In this document: positions 1 through 8,484 of the stretch, piece after piece
Position numbering within the stretch: position 1 is the stretch's first letter
How the letters are laid out: each line of letters starts with the position of its first letter
Assembly: GCA_963698265.1 (NCBI GenBank)
Contig: CAVOQC010000004.1
Location: forward strand, 248,001-312,000
Origin: FEB-7 sp963698265
GTDB taxonomy: Bacteria; Pseudomonadota; Gammaproteobacteria; Burkholderiales; Usitatibacteraceae
DNA length: 64,000 nt
Reading direction: 5' to 3'
The notes under the pieces: model-generated
Seen by the model: only the letters and a program-made list of their open reading frames with translations
What the model was told of the DNA's origin: nothing
The model's database searches: none
Position numbers and translations under genes: made by a program

Positions 1-526
1 GAACATGGACGATGACGCCATCCGTGGCCTCACGGTGATCAAGGACGGCGGCATCACCTGGCCACCGCCCCCCCCGAACATCCCGGCCGCCAAGCCGAAG
101 CCGGCCGCAGCCGCTCCGGTGGCGAAGCAGGGCGGGCACGGCCATGGTGCCGGCGAGCCCATGTCGGCGGGCAGCCTCGCGACCGTGTTCGGCGTCGGCG
201 CACTCCTTTTCCTGCTCGTGGGCCTGTACGCGCCGGCGGCCTTCCTCGGCCACTTCACCGTCTTCGTGCTGGCCTGCTTCGTGGGCTACATGGTGGTGTG
301 GAACGTCACGCCCTCGCTGCACACGCCGCTCATGAGCGTGACCAACGCCATCTCCAGCATCATCGCCATCGGCGCCCTGGTGCAGATCGCGCCGCCCGAG
401 GCGGGAGGCGGGAGGCCGGATGAACTGATCCGCTGGGTCGCGATCGTCGGCCTCGCGCTCACCTCCATCAACATGTTCGGCGGCTTCGCGGTTACGCGGC
501 GCATGCTGGCCATGTTCCGCAAGTAG
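1..526 (+). CDS. pntA: NAD(P) transhydrogenase subunit alpha, C-terminal part (cut by window edge)
   Basis: Only the last ~174 codons lie in the window; the reading frame is open to base 2, so the gene begins upstream. The visible part holds the end of the NAD-binding domain (DDDAIRGLTVIKDG, then TWPPPP, as in E. coli PntA), a Pro/Ala/His-rich linker, and four membrane helices, including the conserved stretch FLGHFTVFVLACFVGY and the TPLMSVTNAIS motif. With PntB it forms the proton-pumping inner-membrane enzyme that reduces NADP+ using NADH. It ends 15 bases before pntB, so the two are co-transcribed. An ATG at base 5 is internal, not a start. Confidence 0.95.
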   Translation, partial: NMDDDAIRGLTVIKDGGITWPPPPPNIPAAKPKPAAAAPVAKQGGHGHGAGEPMSAGSLATVFGVGALLFLLVGLYAPAAFLGHFTVFVLACFVGYMVVWNVTPSLHTPLMSVTNAISSIIAIGALVQIAPPEAGGGRPDELIRWVAIVGLALTSINMFGGFAVTRRMLAMFRK

Positions 527-541
527 ACGGGGAGCGAAACC

Positions 542-1951
542 ATGTCACCGAGCCTCGTCACCGCCGCCTACATCGGCGCCACCATCCTCTTCATCCTGAG
601 CCTGGGCGGCCTCTCGAACCCCGAGACTTCGCGCCGCGGGAACTTCTACGGCGTCATCGGCATGGCCATTGCGGTGCTCGCGACCGTCTTCGGCCCGCGC
701 GTCACGGCCGCCGGCATTCCCTGGATCGTCGGCGCCATGGTCGTGGGGGGCGCGGTCGGCCTCTATGCCGCGCGCAAGGTGCAGATGACGCAGATGCCCG
801 AGCTGGTCGCGATCATGCACAGCCTCGTGGGCCTCGCCGCCTGCCTCGTGGGCTTCGCGAGCTACATCGACACCTCGATCGTGCTCTCCGGCGCCGAGAA
901 GACGATCCACGAGATCGAGATCTACGTGGGGATCCTCATCGGGGCGGTGACCTTCTCCGGGTCCGTGATCGCCTTCGGAAAGCTCTCCGGGAAAATCGGC
1001 GGCAAGCCCCTGCTGCTGCCGGGGCGCCACTGGTTGAACCTCTCGGGCCTGCTCCTCGTCCTCTGGTTCGGCCGCCAGTTCGTGCTGGCGCCCGACATCG
1101 CCTCGGGCATGACGCCGCTCATCGTGATGACGGTGATCGCGCTCCTCTTCGGCATCCACATGGTGATGGCCATCGGCGGCGCGGACATGCCGGTCGTGGT
1201 TTCCATGCTCAACAGCTACTCGGGCTGGGCGGCAGCGGCCACGGGGTTCATGCTGTCCAACGACCTCCTCATCGTCATCGGCGCCCTGGTCGGATCCTCG
1301 GGCGCGATCCTTTCCTACATCATGTGCCGCGCGATGAACCGCAATTTCGTGAGCGTCATCGCGGGAGGCTTCGGAACCGGTGGCGGCGCCCCGGCCGCGA
1401 AGGGCGACGGCGAGCCCGCCGGGGAAGTGACCCCCATCGCGGCGGCCGAGACCGCCGAGCTGCTGCGCGACGCGAAGAACGTCATCATCGTGCCCGGCTA
1501 CGGCATGGCGGTGGCGCAGGCGCAGCACACCGTCTTCGAGATCACGAAGCACCTGCGCGAAAAAGGGGTCAACGTCCGCTTCGGCATCCACCCGGTGGCC
1601 GGTCGCATGCCGGGACACATGAACGTGCTCCTCGCCGAGGCGAAGGTGCCCTACGACATCGTCATGGAAATGGACGAGGTCAACGAGGACTTCCCGGAGA
1701 CGGACGTCTCCATGGTCATAGGCGCCAACGACATCGTGAATCCGGCGGCGCAGGAAGATCCCGCGAGCCCCATCGCGGGCATGCCCGTGCTCGAGGTCTG
1801 GAAGGCGAAGACCTCCATCGTGATGAAGCGCTCCATGGCCTCGGGCTATGCCGGCGTCGACAACCCGCTCTTCTACAAGGACAACAACCGCATGCTCTTC
1901 GGCGACGCGAAGAAGATGCTGGACGAGGTCCTGGTGGAATTGAAGAGGTAG
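542..1951 (+). CDS. pntB: NAD(P) transhydrogenase subunit beta
   Basis: A 469-residue protein of normal PntB length. The first ~270 residues form about nine membrane helices of the proton channel. After an Ala/Gly/Glu linker comes the soluble NADP(H)-binding domain III, marked by VIIVPGYGMAVAQAQ, HPVAGRMPGHMNVLLAEA and GANDIVNPAAQ. It follows pntA by 15 bases with a GGGAGCG ribosome site before the ATG. The pair supplies NADPH from NADH and the proton gradient. A GC-rich inverted repeat lies just after the stop. Confidence 0.97.
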   Translation: MSPSLVTAAYIGATILFILSLGGLSNPETSRRGNFYGVIGMAIAVLATVFGPRVTAAGIPWIVGAMVVGGAVGLYAARKVQMTQMPELVAIMHSLVGLAACLVGFASYIDTSIVLSGAEKTIHEIEIYVGILIGAVTFSGSVIAFGKLSGKIGGKPLLLPGRHWLNLSGLLLVLWFGRQFVLAPDIASGMTPLIVMTVIALLFGIHMVMAIGGADMPVVVSMLNSYSGWAAAATGFMLSNDLLIVIGALVGSSGAILSYIMCRAMNRNFVSVIAGGFGTGGGAPAAKGDGEPAGEVTPIAAAETAELLRDAKNVIIVPGYGMAVAQAQHTVFEITKHLREKGVNVRFGIHPVAGRMPGHMNVLLAEAKVPYDIVMEMDEVNEDFPETDVSMVIGANDIVNPAAQEDPASPIAGMPVLEVWKAKTSIVMKRSMASGYAGVDNPLFYKDNNRMLFGDAKKMLDEVLVELKR

Positions 1952-1970
1952 CCGGCCTTTTCCCGCCGGC
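1951..1970 (+). terminator. weak hairpin after pntB
   Basis: GCCGG (1951-1955) can pair with CCGGC (1966-1970) directly at the pntB stop, followed by CTTCCCC rather than a T-run. It is a weak candidate for the end of the pntAB transcript. Confidence 0.25.
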
Positions 1971-2074
1971 CTTCCCCGGCGACCTGCCCCGGCGAGAGAC
2001 GTCGCGACCGCGAAGTCGCACGCTTCTTGCCCGGGATCAACCCCCCACAATCGCAGCCGCCCTAGGCTCGTGAC

Positions 2075-3214
2075 ATGGGAGCGACTCGCGTATTCGCGGC
2101 TTTCCTGCGGGGTTCGCTGCCCGCCGTCTTCCTCGTCCCGGCCGCCGTCGCCTTCGCCTCGCCTCCGGCGGATCTGGTCCAGGGCTCGGTGGACGATCCC
2201 AAGGGGGCCGGTGTCGTCTCGAGCGGTGTCGTCCTTCCCGCGATCCCGCCTGTCTCCGGCAACCGCAAGTCGCCCGTGGCCTCGTGGGGCAAGCCCCTGC
2301 CGTTTCCCATCCTCATCGCCGACCGGCGCAACAACCGGCTGATCGAGGTGACGCCCGACAAGCGCATCGTCTGGGAATTCCCGACGCCGAACCTCACCGT
2401 CTACAGCGGCAACGAGGACGTGAACTTTTCGGAGGACGGCAGGCTTCTCGCCGTGAGCGAGGAGGACAACTACGACGTCCACATCGTCGACTACGAGAAG
2501 CGCGAGATCACCTGGACCTACGGCGTGCCGGAAAAGAAGGGGTCGGCGCCCGGCTACCTCAACTATCCCGACGACGCGCACCTGCTGTCCGACGGGAAGT
2601 TCCTGACCGCGGACATCCGCAATTGCCGCGTGCTCATCATCGATCCGAAGGCGAACGCCATCGCGACGCAGTGGGGCAAGCCCGGCGACTGCCGGCACGA
2701 CCCGCCGTCGCGCCTCGCCTACCCGAACGGCGCCACGCCTCTGGAGAATGGCGACATCCTCGTCTCCGAGATCCGGGACGCCTGGATCACGCGGATCACC
2801 CGCGAAGGCAAGGTCGTCTGGAGCGTGAAGGCGCCCGATATCCGCTATCCCTCCGACGCCTTCCCGACTGTCGACGGCAGGCACGTGATCGTGGCGGATT
2901 TCTGGAAGCCGGGGCGGGTCGTGATCTTCGATCCCGCGACGCGCAAGGTGCTCTGGAAGTACGACGTCCGGCAGGGCGAGGCCATGCTCGACCACCCTTC
3001 GCTCGCCCGCGAGTTGCCGGTCACCGGTGACATTCTCGTGGCCGACGACCTGCGCCATCGCGTGGTGGTGATCGACCGAGCAACGAAGAAGATCATCTGG
3101 CAGTACGGCGTGACGGATACGCCCGGGCACAAGCCGGGCTACCTCTTCTACCCCGACGGCTTCGACCTGGACGTCTTCCGCGACTGGCGGGCGCCCGCAG
3201 GCGCAAATCCGTAG
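2075..3214 (+). CDS. secreted PQQ/NHL-type beta-propeller protein
   Basis: 379 residues. The N-terminus (a basic start, then ~20 hydrophobic residues ending near AFA) reads as a Sec signal peptide. The body has repeated blades of the form 'ILIADRRNNRLIEVTPDKRIVWEF', seen as D-x-x-N/H-R-V-x-V-I-D followed by W-x-Y/F, which is the pattern of PQQ-like and arylsulfotransferase-like propellers. I see no catalytic motif, so it may bind a ligand or partner in the periplasm. The ATG at 2075 was chosen because it gives the signal peptide. It sits alone between pntB and the TetR operator; the substrate is unknown. Confidence 0.75.
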   Translation: MGATRVFAAFLRGSLPAVFLVPAAVAFASPPADLVQGSVDDPKGAGVVSSGVVLPAIPPVSGNRKSPVASWGKPLPFPILIADRRNNRLIEVTPDKRIVWEFPTPNLTVYSGNEDVNFSEDGRLLAVSEEDNYDVHIVDYEKREITWTYGVPEKKGSAPGYLNYPDDAHLLSDGKFLTADIRNCRVLIIDPKANAIATQWGKPGDCRHDPPSRLAYPNGATPLENGDILVSEIRDAWITRITREGKVVWSVKAPDIRYPSDAFPTVDGRHVIVADFWKPGRVVIFDPATRKVLWKYDVRQGEAMLDHPSLARELPVTGDILVADDLRHRVVVIDRATKKIIWQYGVTDTPGHKPGYLFYPDGFDLDVFRDWRAPAGANP

Positions 3215-3238
3215 GTCCCCCAGGGGGAGGCAGGGCCC

Positions 3239-3267
3239 TTGCCAGGGTCCGGCTGCGCGCGTAAGAT
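3239..3267 (+). promoter_or_regulatory. sigma-70 type promoter of the tetR-exporter operon
   Basis: TTGCCA (3239-3244) and TAAGAT (3262-3267) are separated by exactly 17 bases and lie 34 bases upstream of the GTG start of the TetR gene. The -10 element lies inside the operator dyad, so bound repressor should block the promoter. Confidence 0.6.
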
Positions 3268-3288
3268 AGTAACAAGTTACTTACTTAC
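3261..3288 (+). promoter_or_regulatory. TetR operator (28-bp near-perfect dyad)
   Basis: The 28 bases are an inverted repeat with GTAAG at one end, CTTAC at the other and a GTAAC-AA-GTTAC core; outside the central AA only one pair of positions breaks the symmetry. It covers the -10 box and ends one base before the GGAAGG ribosome site. TetR-family repressors usually bind such dyads at their own promoter, so autoregulation of this operon is expected. Confidence 0.75.
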
Positions 3289-3300
3289 GGAAGGTTTCCC

Positions 3301-3936
3301 GTGGTTACCGCCGTCACCGAAAAATCCGCGAGCCCGCGAACGCGGTCGAGCGCCCCGCAGCGCCGGCGCGACGTGGTCGCCGCCGTCGTCGAGCTTGCGC
3401 GCGAGCGCGGCCCGGAAGGGATCACCACCCAGGCCATCGCCGATCGCGTCGGCGTGACCAACGGAGCGCTGTTCCGTCACTTCCCTGACAAGCTCGCCAT
3501 GTGGTCGGCGGTGTTCGACTGGGTCGAGGAGCGGCTGGAAGCCGTCGTCGACGAGGCCTTTCGCGGCGGCGGCGATCCGATCGAGGTCCTCGAGCGGGTG
3601 TTCCTCGCCCACGTGCGGTTCGTCTCCGGCCACCCGGGAGTGCCGCGCATCCTGTTCCACGAACTGCAGCGCCCCGCCGATTCCGAATTCCGCGACCGCG
3701 TGCGCAAGGCCGTGCGCGGCTACCGAAAGCGCATCGGTGAATTGCTCGCGCAGGCCAAGCGCGCGGGACTGCTCCCGGCAACGCTCGACGAGGAGGCCGC
3801 CGCGGTCCTCTTCATCGGCACGGTGCAGGGGCTCGCGGTGCAATCGACGCTCTTCCGCGGCGAAGCGGGCATGAATGCCGCGGCGCGACGCCTCTTTCCA
3901 TTGCTGCTCGACGGCTTCCGGGGGCCACACCGATGA
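3301..3936 (+). CDS. TetR/AcrR family transcriptional repressor
   Basis: 211 residues with a GTG start, preceded by GGAAGG 6 bases upstream. Residues ~20-70 are a TetR helix-turn-helix: ITTQAIADRVGVTNGALFRHFPDK is a textbook example. The rest is a helical ligand-binding domain ending near RRLFPLLLDGF. The promoter upstream carries a matching dyad, and the gene overlaps the next one (ATGA), so it probably represses the three exporter genes that follow and is relieved by the exported compound or a related molecule. The inducer cannot be told from sequence. Confidence 0.92.
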   Translation: MVTAVTEKSASPRTRSSAPQRRRDVVAAVVELARERGPEGITTQAIADRVGVTNGALFRHFPDKLAMWSAVFDWVEERLEAVVDEAFRGGGDPIEVLERVFLAHVRFVSGHPGVPRILFHELQRPADSEFRDRVRKAVRGYRKRIGELLAQAKRAGLLPATLDEEAAAVLFIGTVQGLAVQSTLFRGEAGMNAAARRLFPLLLDGFRGPHR

Positions 3937-5129
3937 AGATGACGATGAAGTTCCCCCACGGGCGTTCCCTCGCAGTGGCCGCATTCGGCCTGGCCGTCGT
4001 CGCGGGCCTCGCGTGGGTGATCGCCACCCAGGGACCGCTTGCCCGCGTGCAGGTCACCCTCGATGAAGCCAAGGCGAGGACGCTTGCGCCCTCCCTTTTC
4101 GGCATCGGCACGGTCGAGGCGAGGCGCTCCTACGACATCGGACCGACGGCCCCGGGTCGCGTGCTGCGGGTGCTCGTAGACCAGGGCGACCGCGTGAAGG
4201 CGGGCCAGCCGCTCGCGGAAATGGAACCGGTTGACCTCGAGGATCGCCTGGCCGCCGGCCGGGCCGGCGCCGAGCGGGCGGTGCAGAACGCGTTCGCCGC
4301 GCAGTCGGCGTTGGAAGAGGCGCAGAGCCGCGCACGGGTGGCGCAGGCCAATGCAGACCGGTACGCGGAACTGCGGCGCACGGGGTTCGTGAGCCAGGAA
4401 GCGGCCGATGCCCGGCGGCACGAATCAAATGCGGCCCAGGCAGCCCGCCATGCCGCGGAGTCGGCGCTCGCCGCCGCTCGCCAGGAAACGCTGCGGGCGA
4501 ATGCGGATCTCGCGGGCCTCACCCGCACGCGGGCGAACCTGCGTTTCACGAGCCCCGTGGACGGCGTGGTGGCCGCGCGCCTCGCGGAGCCGGGAACGAC
4601 GCTCGTTGCGGGGCAGATGGTCCTCCAGGTGATCGACCCGGCGAGCCTCTGGGTGCGCACCCGCATCGACCAGGGGCGTTCGGGCGGGCTTGCCGCCGGG
4701 CTCGCGGCCGAGGTGACGCTGCGCTCCCGGCCGGGCGAGGCCGTCGCGGGGCGCGTGGAGCGGGTCGACCTGGTGGGAGACGCTGTGACCGAAGAGCGCA
4801 TCGCCCAGGTGGTGTTCGAGTCGCTCCCCGCCGCGACGAGGATAGGCGATCTCGCCGAAGTCACCCTTCGCCTCCCCGCGGTAGAGGCCGCGGTTGTCGT
4901 GCCGACTGCCGCGATCAAGCGGGTCGGGTCGCAGGCAGGCGTGTGGATGGTTCGCGAGGGCGGGGCTGAATTCCGGCCGGTCATCGTGGGCGTGGCGACC
5001 CTCGACGGCTTCACGCAGGTGCGCTCCGGCCTGAAGGAGGGTGAGAGCGTCATCGTCCACAGCAGCCGTCCGCTCGCCGGCGGGGACCGCGTGGCCGTGG
5101 CGGAGCGCCTCGTCCGGAGTTCGCCGTGA
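3933..5129 (+). CDS. HlyD/DevB-type periplasmic adaptor protein
   Basis: 398 residues. A membrane anchor at residues ~11-30 is followed by a lipoyl-like half (VLRVLVDQGDRVKAGQPLAEME), an Ala/Arg/Glu-rich coiled-coil hairpin (~90-200), the second lipoyl half (RFTSPVDGVVAARLAEPGTT) and a beta-barrel/membrane-proximal part. It would bridge the inner-membrane ABC permease to an outer-membrane channel. The start overlaps the tetR stop by four bases and the stop overlaps the permease start (GTGA), so translation is coupled. An ATG four codons later (3945) is an alternative start. No TolC-like gene is nearby. Confidence 0.9.
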   Translation: MKMTMKFPHGRSLAVAAFGLAVVAGLAWVIATQGPLARVQVTLDEAKARTLAPSLFGIGTVEARRSYDIGPTAPGRVLRVLVDQGDRVKAGQPLAEMEPVDLEDRLAAGRAGAERAVQNAFAAQSALEEAQSRARVAQANADRYAELRRTGFVSQEAADARRHESNAAQAARHAAESALAAARQETLRANADLAGLTRTRANLRFTSPVDGVVAARLAEPGTTLVAGQMVLQVIDPASLWVRTRIDQGRSGGLAAGLAAEVTLRSRPGEAVAGRVERVDLVGDAVTEERIAQVVFESLPAATRIGDLAEVTLRLPAVEAAVVVPTAAIKRVGSQAGVWMVREGGAEFRPVIVGVATLDGFTQVRSGLKEGESVIVHSSRPLAGGDRVAVAERLVRSSP

Positions 5130-6319
5130 TCAACCTCGCCGGCCGCGACATCCTGAACGGCTGGGGGAAATTCGCCTTCACCGGCGTGGGTCTCGGCCTG
5201 CTCATCGGCGTGACGCTGTCCATGGCGGGCATCTACCGCGGCATGGTCGAGGACGCGACGGTGCTGATCGATGGGAGCGGAGCCGACATCTGGGTCGTCC
5301 AGCAGGGAACGCTGGGGCCCTATGCGGAGCCGTCGAGCCTGCGCGACGACGTCGTGCGCTCGATCGCCGGACTGCCGGGTGTCGCTGCCGCCGGCAACGC
5401 TGCCTATCTCACCATGCAGGTGGGCCACGGCAACACGGAGTCGCGTGTGCTGCTCGTGGGCTTCGAGCCCGGCAGGCCGGGAGAGCCCGGCCATCTCGTC
5501 GCGGGCCGCCCGGTGACGCGGGGGCATTACGAGGCGGTCGCCGACGAGAAGACCGGCATGCGGGTCGGCGAGCGCGTGCGCATCCGCCGCCACGACTACG
5601 AGGTGGTGGGCCTCACTCGGCGCATGGTGTCGGCGAGCGGCGACCCGATGCTCTTCGTGCCCCTGAAGGACGCACAGGAAGTCCAGTTCCTCAAGGACAA
5701 CGACGCGCTGGTGAACGAGCGCGCGCGCACGGCCGCCAATCCCGCCTTCAACCGCCCCGGGGTGCCAGGCCTCCTGGAGGCCGTGCAGGCGAGCCAGGCG
5801 CAAAGCCGGCAGGTGAACAGCGTGCTGGTGCGCCTCGCGGAGGGCGCCGATGCGGACGCGGTGGCGGAGAACATCCGCCGGTGGAAGCGCCTGCAGGCCT
5901 ACACGAAGGCGCAGATGGAGGAGATCCTCGTGGCGAAGCTGATCGCCACCTCGTCGCGGCAGATCGCGATGTTCCTCGTCATCCTCTCGGTGGTGAGCGC
6001 GGCCATCGTCGCCTTCATCATCTACACGCTCACGGTGAACAAGGTGCGCGAGATCGCCGTCCTGAAACTCATCGGCGCCACCGACACCACCATTGGCGGC
6101 ATGATCCTGCAGCAGGCCCTCGGCCTGGGGCTCATCGGGTTCACGGTCGGACGGATCGTCGCGGGACTGTGGGCGCCGGTGTTCCCGAAGTACGTCCTGC
6201 TGCTTCCCGGCGACGCCGCGCGCGGCTTCGCGGCGGTGATGGCGATCTGCGCGCTCGCGAGCGTCGTCGCGATCCGGGCGGCGCTGCGGGTCGATCCGGC
6301 CGAGGCGATCGGGGGCTAG
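5126..6319 (+). CDS. ABC exporter permease, FtsX/DevC type
   Basis: 397 residues from a GTG inside the GTGA overlap with the adaptor gene. One membrane helix near residues 15-35 is followed by a large periplasmic domain (~40-260). Three helices come at the C-terminus, the first with FLVILSVVSAAIVAFIIYTL and then NKVREIAVLKLIGAT, the FtsX-domain signature. This layout matches DevC/MacB-like permeases that work by mechanotransmission with an adaptor rather than forming a channel. Gene order adaptor-permease-ATPase is that of DevBCA systems. Confidence 0.88.
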   Translation: MINLAGRDILNGWGKFAFTGVGLGLLIGVTLSMAGIYRGMVEDATVLIDGSGADIWVVQQGTLGPYAEPSSLRDDVVRSIAGLPGVAAAGNAAYLTMQVGHGNTESRVLLVGFEPGRPGEPGHLVAGRPVTRGHYEAVADEKTGMRVGERVRIRRHDYEVVGLTRRMVSASGDPMLFVPLKDAQEVQFLKDNDALVNERARTAANPAFNRPGVPGLLEAVQASQAQSRQVNSVLVRLAEGADADAVAENIRRWKRLQAYTKAQMEEILVAKLIATSSRQIAMFLVILSVVSAAIVAFIIYTLTVNKVREIAVLKLIGATDTTIGGMILQQALGLGLIGFTVGRIVAGLWAPVFPKYVLLLPGDAARGFAAVMAICALASVVAIRAALRVDPAEAIGG

Positions 6320-6324
6320 CGGCG

Positions 6325-7044
6325 ATGGCGATCGCGAACGACATGCCGGCTATCCGCATCCAGGGCCTCACCAAGCGCTACGGGTCCGGCGACACGGCGG
6401 TCGATGCCCTGAAGGGGGTCGACATGACGGTGGCGCCCGGCGAGGTGGTGGGCCTCATCGGCCCGAGCGGCTCCGGCAAGAGCACGCTCCTCAAGTGCCT
6501 GGGCGCCGTGATCGAGCCCACGGCGGGGCGCATGGAGATTTCCGGCGAGGCCATCTACGACGGGGGATGGAAGTTGGACGACCTCCGGGCCCTTCGCAGG
6601 GACCGCATCGGCTTCATCTTCCAGGCGCCCTACCTGATCTCGTTTCTCGACGTCACGGACAACGTGGCGCTGCTGCCCATGCTCGCGGGCGCCCGCAACG
6701 CGGATGCCCGGAGCCGCGCCCGGGAGCTGCTCGAGGCGCTCGACGTCGGGCACCGGGCGGCCGCGCGCATCTCGCAGCTTTCCGGGGGCGAGCAGCAGCG
6801 CGTGGCGATCGCGCGCGCTCTCGCCAACCGCCCGCCCGTCATCCTCGCCGACGAACCGACCGCGCCGCTCGACAGCGAACGCGCGCTGACCGTCGTCCGG
6901 ATCCTCAACGGCATGGCGGCGAAGTTCGGTGCGGCGATCATCGTCGTAACCCACGACGAGAAGATCATCCCCACCTTCCGCCGCCTCTATCACATCCGCG
7001 ACGGCCGCACGCAAGAGGAGGCGGGGGAGGGCCGCGCTCCCTGA
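6325..7044 (+). CDS. ABC exporter ATP-binding protein, DevA/LolD type
   Basis: 239 residues from the ATG six bases after the permease stop; a longer open frame upstream is only shadow. Walker A is GPSGSGKST, the Q-loop is FIFQAPYLI, the signature is LSGGEQQR, Walker B is VILADEPT and the H-loop is IVVTHDE. Family members of this type (MacB, LolD, DevA) pair with FtsX-like permeases, matching the neighbour. One oddity is APLDSE where most members have GNLDS/GALDS just after Walker B. Confidence 0.93.
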   Translation: MAIANDMPAIRIQGLTKRYGSGDTAVDALKGVDMTVAPGEVVGLIGPSGSGKSTLLKCLGAVIEPTAGRMEISGEAIYDGGWKLDDLRALRRDRIGFIFQAPYLISFLDVTDNVALLPMLAGARNADARSRARELLEALDVGHRAAARISQLSGGEQQRVAIARALANRPPVILADEPTAPLDSERALTVVRILNGMAAKFGAAIIVVTHDEKIIPTFRRLYHIRDGRTQEEAGEGRAP

Positions 7045-7061
7045 AAGCGCCGCGCGGTAGC

Positions 7062-8483
7062 ATGGCGGTCCCGAACGCAGTCGAAGGCCGACCCGTGACC
7101 CCGAAGAAACCTCCGCCCGCGCCTGGCGAGGGCGACGTCAACGCCACCTCGCGGCGGGCCGAATGGCAGGCACGCGCCATCGATGCCCCCACGCGGGCGC
7201 TCCTGGATCGCGATGCGGCCGTCTTCCTGCGCCAGGCGGTCTCCACGCCCTGCCTCGACGCCATCGCGAAGGCCGAAGGCATCTGGATCGAGGACACGGC
7301 GGGCCGGCGCTACATGGATTTCCACGGCAACAACGTCCACCACGTGGGCTACGGGCACCCGCGCGTCATCGCTGCCATAAAGCGCCAGCTGGACGAACTG
7401 TCCTTCGCACCGCGGCGCTTCACCTGCGAGACCAGCGTGCGCCTTGCTGAGGTCCTCGCGGCGCGCGCGCCGTTCCCGGGTGGCAAGGTGCTCTTCACCA
7501 CCGGCGGCTCCGACGCCATCGAGGTCGCGCTCAAGGTCGCGCGCGCCGCCACCGGCCGCTTCAAGACCGTTTCGTTCTGGGACGCCTTCCACGGCGCGGG
7601 ATTCGGCGCATCCGCCCTCGGAGGCGAGTCGCTCTTCCGCTCGGGGCCCATCGGTCCGCTTCCGACCGGCGCCGAGCACGTGGCGCCTTTCGCGTGCTAT
7701 CGCTGCGCCTACGGGTACCGCACCGGGCCCGGTGGTGCGCCGCCGCTCGAGACCTGCGCGCTTGCCTGCGCGAAGATGGTGCGCTACGTCCTGGAACGGG
7801 AGCGCGACGTGGCGGCGGTGGTCGCGGAGCCTGCCCGCGCCGTGCCCTACCTCGCGCCGCCCGGATTCTGGCAGGCGGTCCGCGAAGCCTGCGACGAATT
7901 CGGCGCGCTCCTCGTCTTCGACGAGATTCCCACGGGCCTGGGCAAGACCGGGCGCTTCTTCGCGTCCGAGCACGACGGAGTTGTTCCGGACATCGTCGTG
8001 GTGGGCAAGGCGCTCGGCGGCGGGGTGCTGCCCATCGCGGCCGCGGTGTGCCGCGACGGGCTCGACGTCGCCGGCGACTACGCGTTCGGACACTACACGC
8101 ACGAGAAGAATCCGGTGACGGCTCGCGCAGCGCTCGAGACGCTCTCCATCATCGATGACGAAGACCTCGTGGCCAACGCCGCGCGCGTCGGTGCGAAGGC
8201 GCTCGAGCGGATGCGCGGATGGCCCGCGCGCTTTCCCCTCGTGGGCGACGTGCGCGGGCGCGGCCTGCTGATGGGCGTCGAGCTCGTGCGCGATCGCGGC
8301 ACCCGCGAGCCGGCCCATGACGCGGCCGAGCGCATCCTCTACCGCGCGCTGGACCGCGGGCTTTCCTTCAAGACCTCGATGGGCAACGTGCTCACCCTCA
8401 CGCCGCCGCTGGTCACGACCGCGGTGGACATGGACCGGGCCCTCGCGATCCTCGAGGAATGCCTCGCGGCGGAAGGCGACTGA
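7062..8483 (+). CDS. class III PLP aminotransferase-fold enzyme, PbfA-like
   Basis: 473 residues from the ATG at 7062 (a GTG at 7095 is possible). Conserved elements are DFHGNNVHHVGYGHP, FTTGGSDAIEVALKVAR, FDEIPTGLGKTGRF and the PLP lysine in VVVGKALGGG. The HGNNVHHVGYGHP block and GHYTHEKNPV resemble (R)-1-hydroxy-2-aminoethylphosphonate ammonia-lyase (PbfA) more than ordinary aminotransferases, as I remember them. Unusual is a Cys-containing insert around residues 205-240 (CYRCAYGYRTG, then LETCALACAKM). No phosphonate genes are near, so the substrate is open. It ends one base before tadA. Confidence 0.75.
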   Translation: MAVPNAVEGRPVTPKKPPPAPGEGDVNATSRRAEWQARAIDAPTRALLDRDAAVFLRQAVSTPCLDAIAKAEGIWIEDTAGRRYMDFHGNNVHHVGYGHPRVIAAIKRQLDELSFAPRRFTCETSVRLAEVLAARAPFPGGKVLFTTGGSDAIEVALKVARAATGRFKTVSFWDAFHGAGFGASALGGESLFRSGPIGPLPTGAEHVAPFACYRCAYGYRTGPGGAPPLETCALACAKMVRYVLERERDVAAVVAEPARAVPYLAPPGFWQAVREACDEFGALLVFDEIPTGLGKTGRFFASEHDGVVPDIVVVGKALGGGVLPIAAAVCRDGLDVAGDYAFGHYTHEKNPVTARAALETLSIIDDEDLVANAARVGAKALERMRGWPARFPLVGDVRGRGLLMGVELVRDRGTREPAHDAAERILYRALDRGLSFKTSMGNVLTLTPPLVTTAVDMDRALAILEECLAAEGD

Positions 8484-8484
8484 C

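Noticed and set aside
545..3130. 861-codon minus-strand frame antisense to pntB and the propeller gene
   Set aside because: His/Asp/Arg-rich antisense translation typical of GC-rich DNA, no motifs.
5041..7044. 667-codon plus-strand frame ending in the ABC ATPase
   Set aside because: Only residues after the ATG at 6325 show homology; the upstream part is the permease gene in another frame.
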